Positions 62,458-64,000 of a stretch of DNA of 64,000 nt are shown in pieces. The stretch spans positions 1 through 64,000 of the forward strand of contig NZ_FOCL01000010.1 of NCBI RefSeq assembly GCF_900110105.1. The letters are read 5' to 3'. Positions within the stretch are counted from its first letter, which is position 1. Each line of letters starts with the position of its first letter. The notes under the pieces are model-generated. The model ran no database searches. It was not told where the DNA came from and saw only the letters and a list, made by a program, of their open reading frames with translations. Source of the stretch: Mucilaginibacter gossypiicola (lineage in GTDB: Bacteria > Bacteroidota > Bacteroidia > Sphingobacteriales > Sphingobacteriaceae). A program made the translations under genes and the position numbers.

Positions 62458-63306
62458 ATGACCTTGAAAAATACTTTATCAAAATATTTGCTCGCGGGGA
62501 TAGTGATATTGGCCTTAGCTACAGGCAAAAGTTATGCAGGAGGTTTCCCGGTAAGGCCGGGCAGGATCTCGCTGTCGCCGTCGGCAACTTACTTTTTTGC
62601 CAATAAAGCCTGGGATGCCGACAGCCATAAAGGGGCCTTTGCCAATAACGGCAAATTCAGTTCATGGAGCTATTCTTTATATTCAGAAGTTGGATTAAGC
62701 CGCAAGTTCACCCTTTCGGTACTGGCGCCTTATGTGATGAACACTTTTAGTACCGATTTGGGCACCAGCAAAAGCTCAGGTTTCCAGGATCTGGAAGTGG
62801 GTATCAGGTACTACCTGGCCAACATCAATTATAAATATTATTTCAGCTTACAGGGTACAGCTATTGTACCTATGTATACTAACACGGCATTGGGGTATAA
62901 CCAAAAAGGGGCCGAACTTAAACTGGCCTTTGCAGGTAGCGGGCATCTCTTCGGTAAAAACTCATTCTTTATCCTTGAAAATGGCGTACGCGAATACTTT
63001 GGTTACGAAAGCGTATTCCAGGACAGGTACAACGCTACATACGGACTAACGCTCGATAAAAAATTCCGCGAACAGATTTCATTAAGTGTCGGCGGTTTTT
63101 ATGCCACAAGTATCAACAAGGATTTTAACGTGAACCCAAGCGCCAGTAAAAACTTTGCCTTTAACCAGGTATCGTTGAGCTATGGCCACGCATTCGCCAA
63201 AAGCCTGTCGCTGTTTTTAACAGGCGGCACCTTTGTTACAGGGCGCAACACCGGCGCAGGCACCAATTTTTCGGCATCACTCAATTACCGGATAGATACG
63301 AAATAA
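62458..63306 (+). CDS. Predicted outer-membrane beta-barrel protein
   Basis: This 282-residue protein has a signal peptide (MTLKNTLSKYLLAGIVILAL to SYAGG). The rest alternates aromatic and polar residues as a beta barrel would (RISLSPSATYFFANKAW, YYFSLQGTAIVPMYTN, SLNYRIDTK at the end). No named family is certain; it resembles generic Bacteroidota transporter-like outer-membrane proteins. It follows the esterase by 20 bp. Confidence 0.78.
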   Translation: MTLKNTLSKYLLAGIVILALATGKSYAGGFPVRPGRISLSPSATYFFANKAWDADSHKGAFANNGKFSSWSYSLYSEVGLSRKFTLSVLAPYVMNTFSTDLGTSKSSGFQDLEVGIRYYLANINYKYYFSLQGTAIVPMYTNTALGYNQKGAELKLAFAGSGHLFGKNSFFILENGVREYFGYESVFQDRYNATYGLTLDKKFREQISLSVGGFYATSINKDFNVNPSASKNFAFNQVSLSYGHAFAKSLSLFLTGGTFVTGRNTGAGTNFSASLNYRIDTK

Positions 63307-63341
63307 GCCCTCCAGAACTATTTACAATAAAGTGTATTCAT

Positions 63342-63466
63342 AGCCGTTGACTAAAGTCAACGGTAAGGAAGTACCGTTATGGGCTTCAGCCCAATTATTC
63401 AAGCGATATTTTGGCTAAAGCCCCTGTTTTTCAGTCATTATCCCGTCGACTAAAGTCAACGGCAAT
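63342..63466. repeat. GTTGACTAAAGTCAAC-family repeat
   Basis: CCGTTGACTAAAGTCAACGG (63344-63363) is a perfect 9-bp hairpin. A near copy CGTCGACTAAAGTCAACGG lies at 63444-63462. Between them GGGCTTCAGCCC and GGCTAAAGCCC form further hairpins. It sits between two convergent genes. Confidence 0.78.
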
Positions 63467-63506
63467 GATTCTTATACAATATTTAAATAATTCTTTAAAT
63501 AGTTCC

Positions 63507-64000
63507 TCAGGCTTCCTGCACCTCTTTTTCAAATAGGTTTAATACTTCATCCCAATTGTGGACCCGTATGTGCTGATGTTCATTTTTGTTGTGATGGGCA
63601 TTGAACATGATCGCCTTACCGCTACAATAGTCGAGGTTCTTACAATGGTCATCTATCATGTAATCGGTATGGATGATGCTTTTATCGCCGCACAGTACAA
63701 TGTTGCGCCAGTTGATAAACGGGAAATACTCCTGAAGCCATTCCAATTTTTCGAATAACGACAGCGGGAATTCCGTAGCGGCCGATACAATGTAAACCTC
63801 GTAATCTTCCATCAGCTTTTTAACGGCCTCAATAGCGCCCGGCATAACCGGCAGCGTACGGAAAAACCCGGGTAAGTTCAGAGATGCCTTCGTTACAGCA
63901 TCCAGCGGAAAAGCCTCCGCATGGGATAAGCCGTCTATAGCTTCAAGGGTTGTTGTAATGCCATACAACTGTTCGTAATACCTGATCAGTTGCGGCTCGA
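63507..64000 (-). CDS. 5'(3')-deoxyribonucleotidase (NT5C-like), 5' end beyond the window
   Basis: At least 164 residues are present, open to the window edge, so the real start and the N-terminal HAD motif I (DxD) lie outside. The visible part has FRTLPVMPGAIEAVKKLMED, IVSAATEFP (motif II), NIVLCGDKSIIHTDYMIDDH (motif III-IV) and NHHHx-type ends, as in bacterial 5' nucleotidase type C. It should dephosphorylate deoxynucleoside monophosphates. Confidence 0.88.
   Translation of the reverse strand, partial: EPQLIRYYEQLYGITTTLEAIDGLSHAEAFPLDAVTKASLNLPGFFRTLPVMPGAIEAVKKLMEDYEVYIVSAATEFPLSLFEKLEWLQEYFPFINWRNIVLCGDKSIIHTDYMIDDHCKNLDYCSGKAIMFNAHHNKNEHQHIRVHNWDEVLNLFEKEVQEA

Overview
The window reads as chromosomal DNA of a Bacteroidota bacterium, most like Sphingobacteriaceae and probably Mucilaginibacter or a close relative. 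The reasons are a SusC/SusD pair, two type IX secretion genes (porV, gldJ), a nuo operon with a much shortened NuoG, a TonB/ExbBD operon of Bacteroidota layout, a SAM-II-like leader before metK, TAnnTTTG-like promoter elements, and many GTCATTGCGAGG-type palindromic repeats between genes. The assignment is inferred from gene content. No rRNA, tRNA or CRISPR array was seen.

Layout. 0.3-11.3 kb, all on the minus strand: a maltodextrin cluster with a GH31 alpha-glucosidase, an MFS sugar transporter, a secreted GH13 amylase, a GH65 maltose phosphorylase, beta-phosphoglucomutase and a SusA-like GH13 enzyme. Together these would cut alpha-glucans to maltose, import it, phosphorolyse it and pass beta-glucose-1-phosphate to glycolysis. 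11.8-17.4 kb: a small conserved protein, ferritin, a thioredoxin-like ferredoxin, ispF, porV and the divergent gldJ, and an NTF2-fold protein. 17.5-22.1 kb: a SusD/SusC pair. 22.2-26.8 kb: a biotin carrier protein, a DUF4159 protein, rsmE, a CNNM/CorC-type CBS protein, inorganic pyrophosphatase and a DedA protein. 26.9-40.2 kb: the NADH dehydrogenase operon nuoA-N. 40.3-46.2 kb: exbB-exbD-exbD-tonB, a small membrane protein, a PstS-like lipoprotein and a TPR protein. 46.6-49.3 kb: a SUI1 factor, a YegS-type lipid kinase, and metK behind its riboswitch.

49.7-55.6 kb is an accessory stretch. It holds a 5-TM protein, an orphan RepA-like ATPase with a C-terminal HTH, a low-GC two-gene unit between two copies of a palindromic repeat, a possibly frameshifted membrane protein, and a RAYT (REP-associated tyrosine transposase) with its own REP repeats. 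In the two-gene unit a 57-residue membrane peptide and a 349-residue protein overlap by 4 bp and carry the same short motif, STN[I/F]QIGG, at the C-terminus of the first and the N-terminus of the second. The motif resembles the RHIM amyloid core. This is the best candidate here for an undescribed system, possibly a membrane effector paired with a sensor.

56.1-64 kb: a TauE/SafE permease, a DUF5995 protein, a lipocalin-like lipoprotein, a TIGR01212-type radical SAM protein, an acyltransferase, an AXE1/CE7-like esterase, a predicted outer-membrane protein, and a 5'(3')-deoxyribonucleotidase cut by the window edge.
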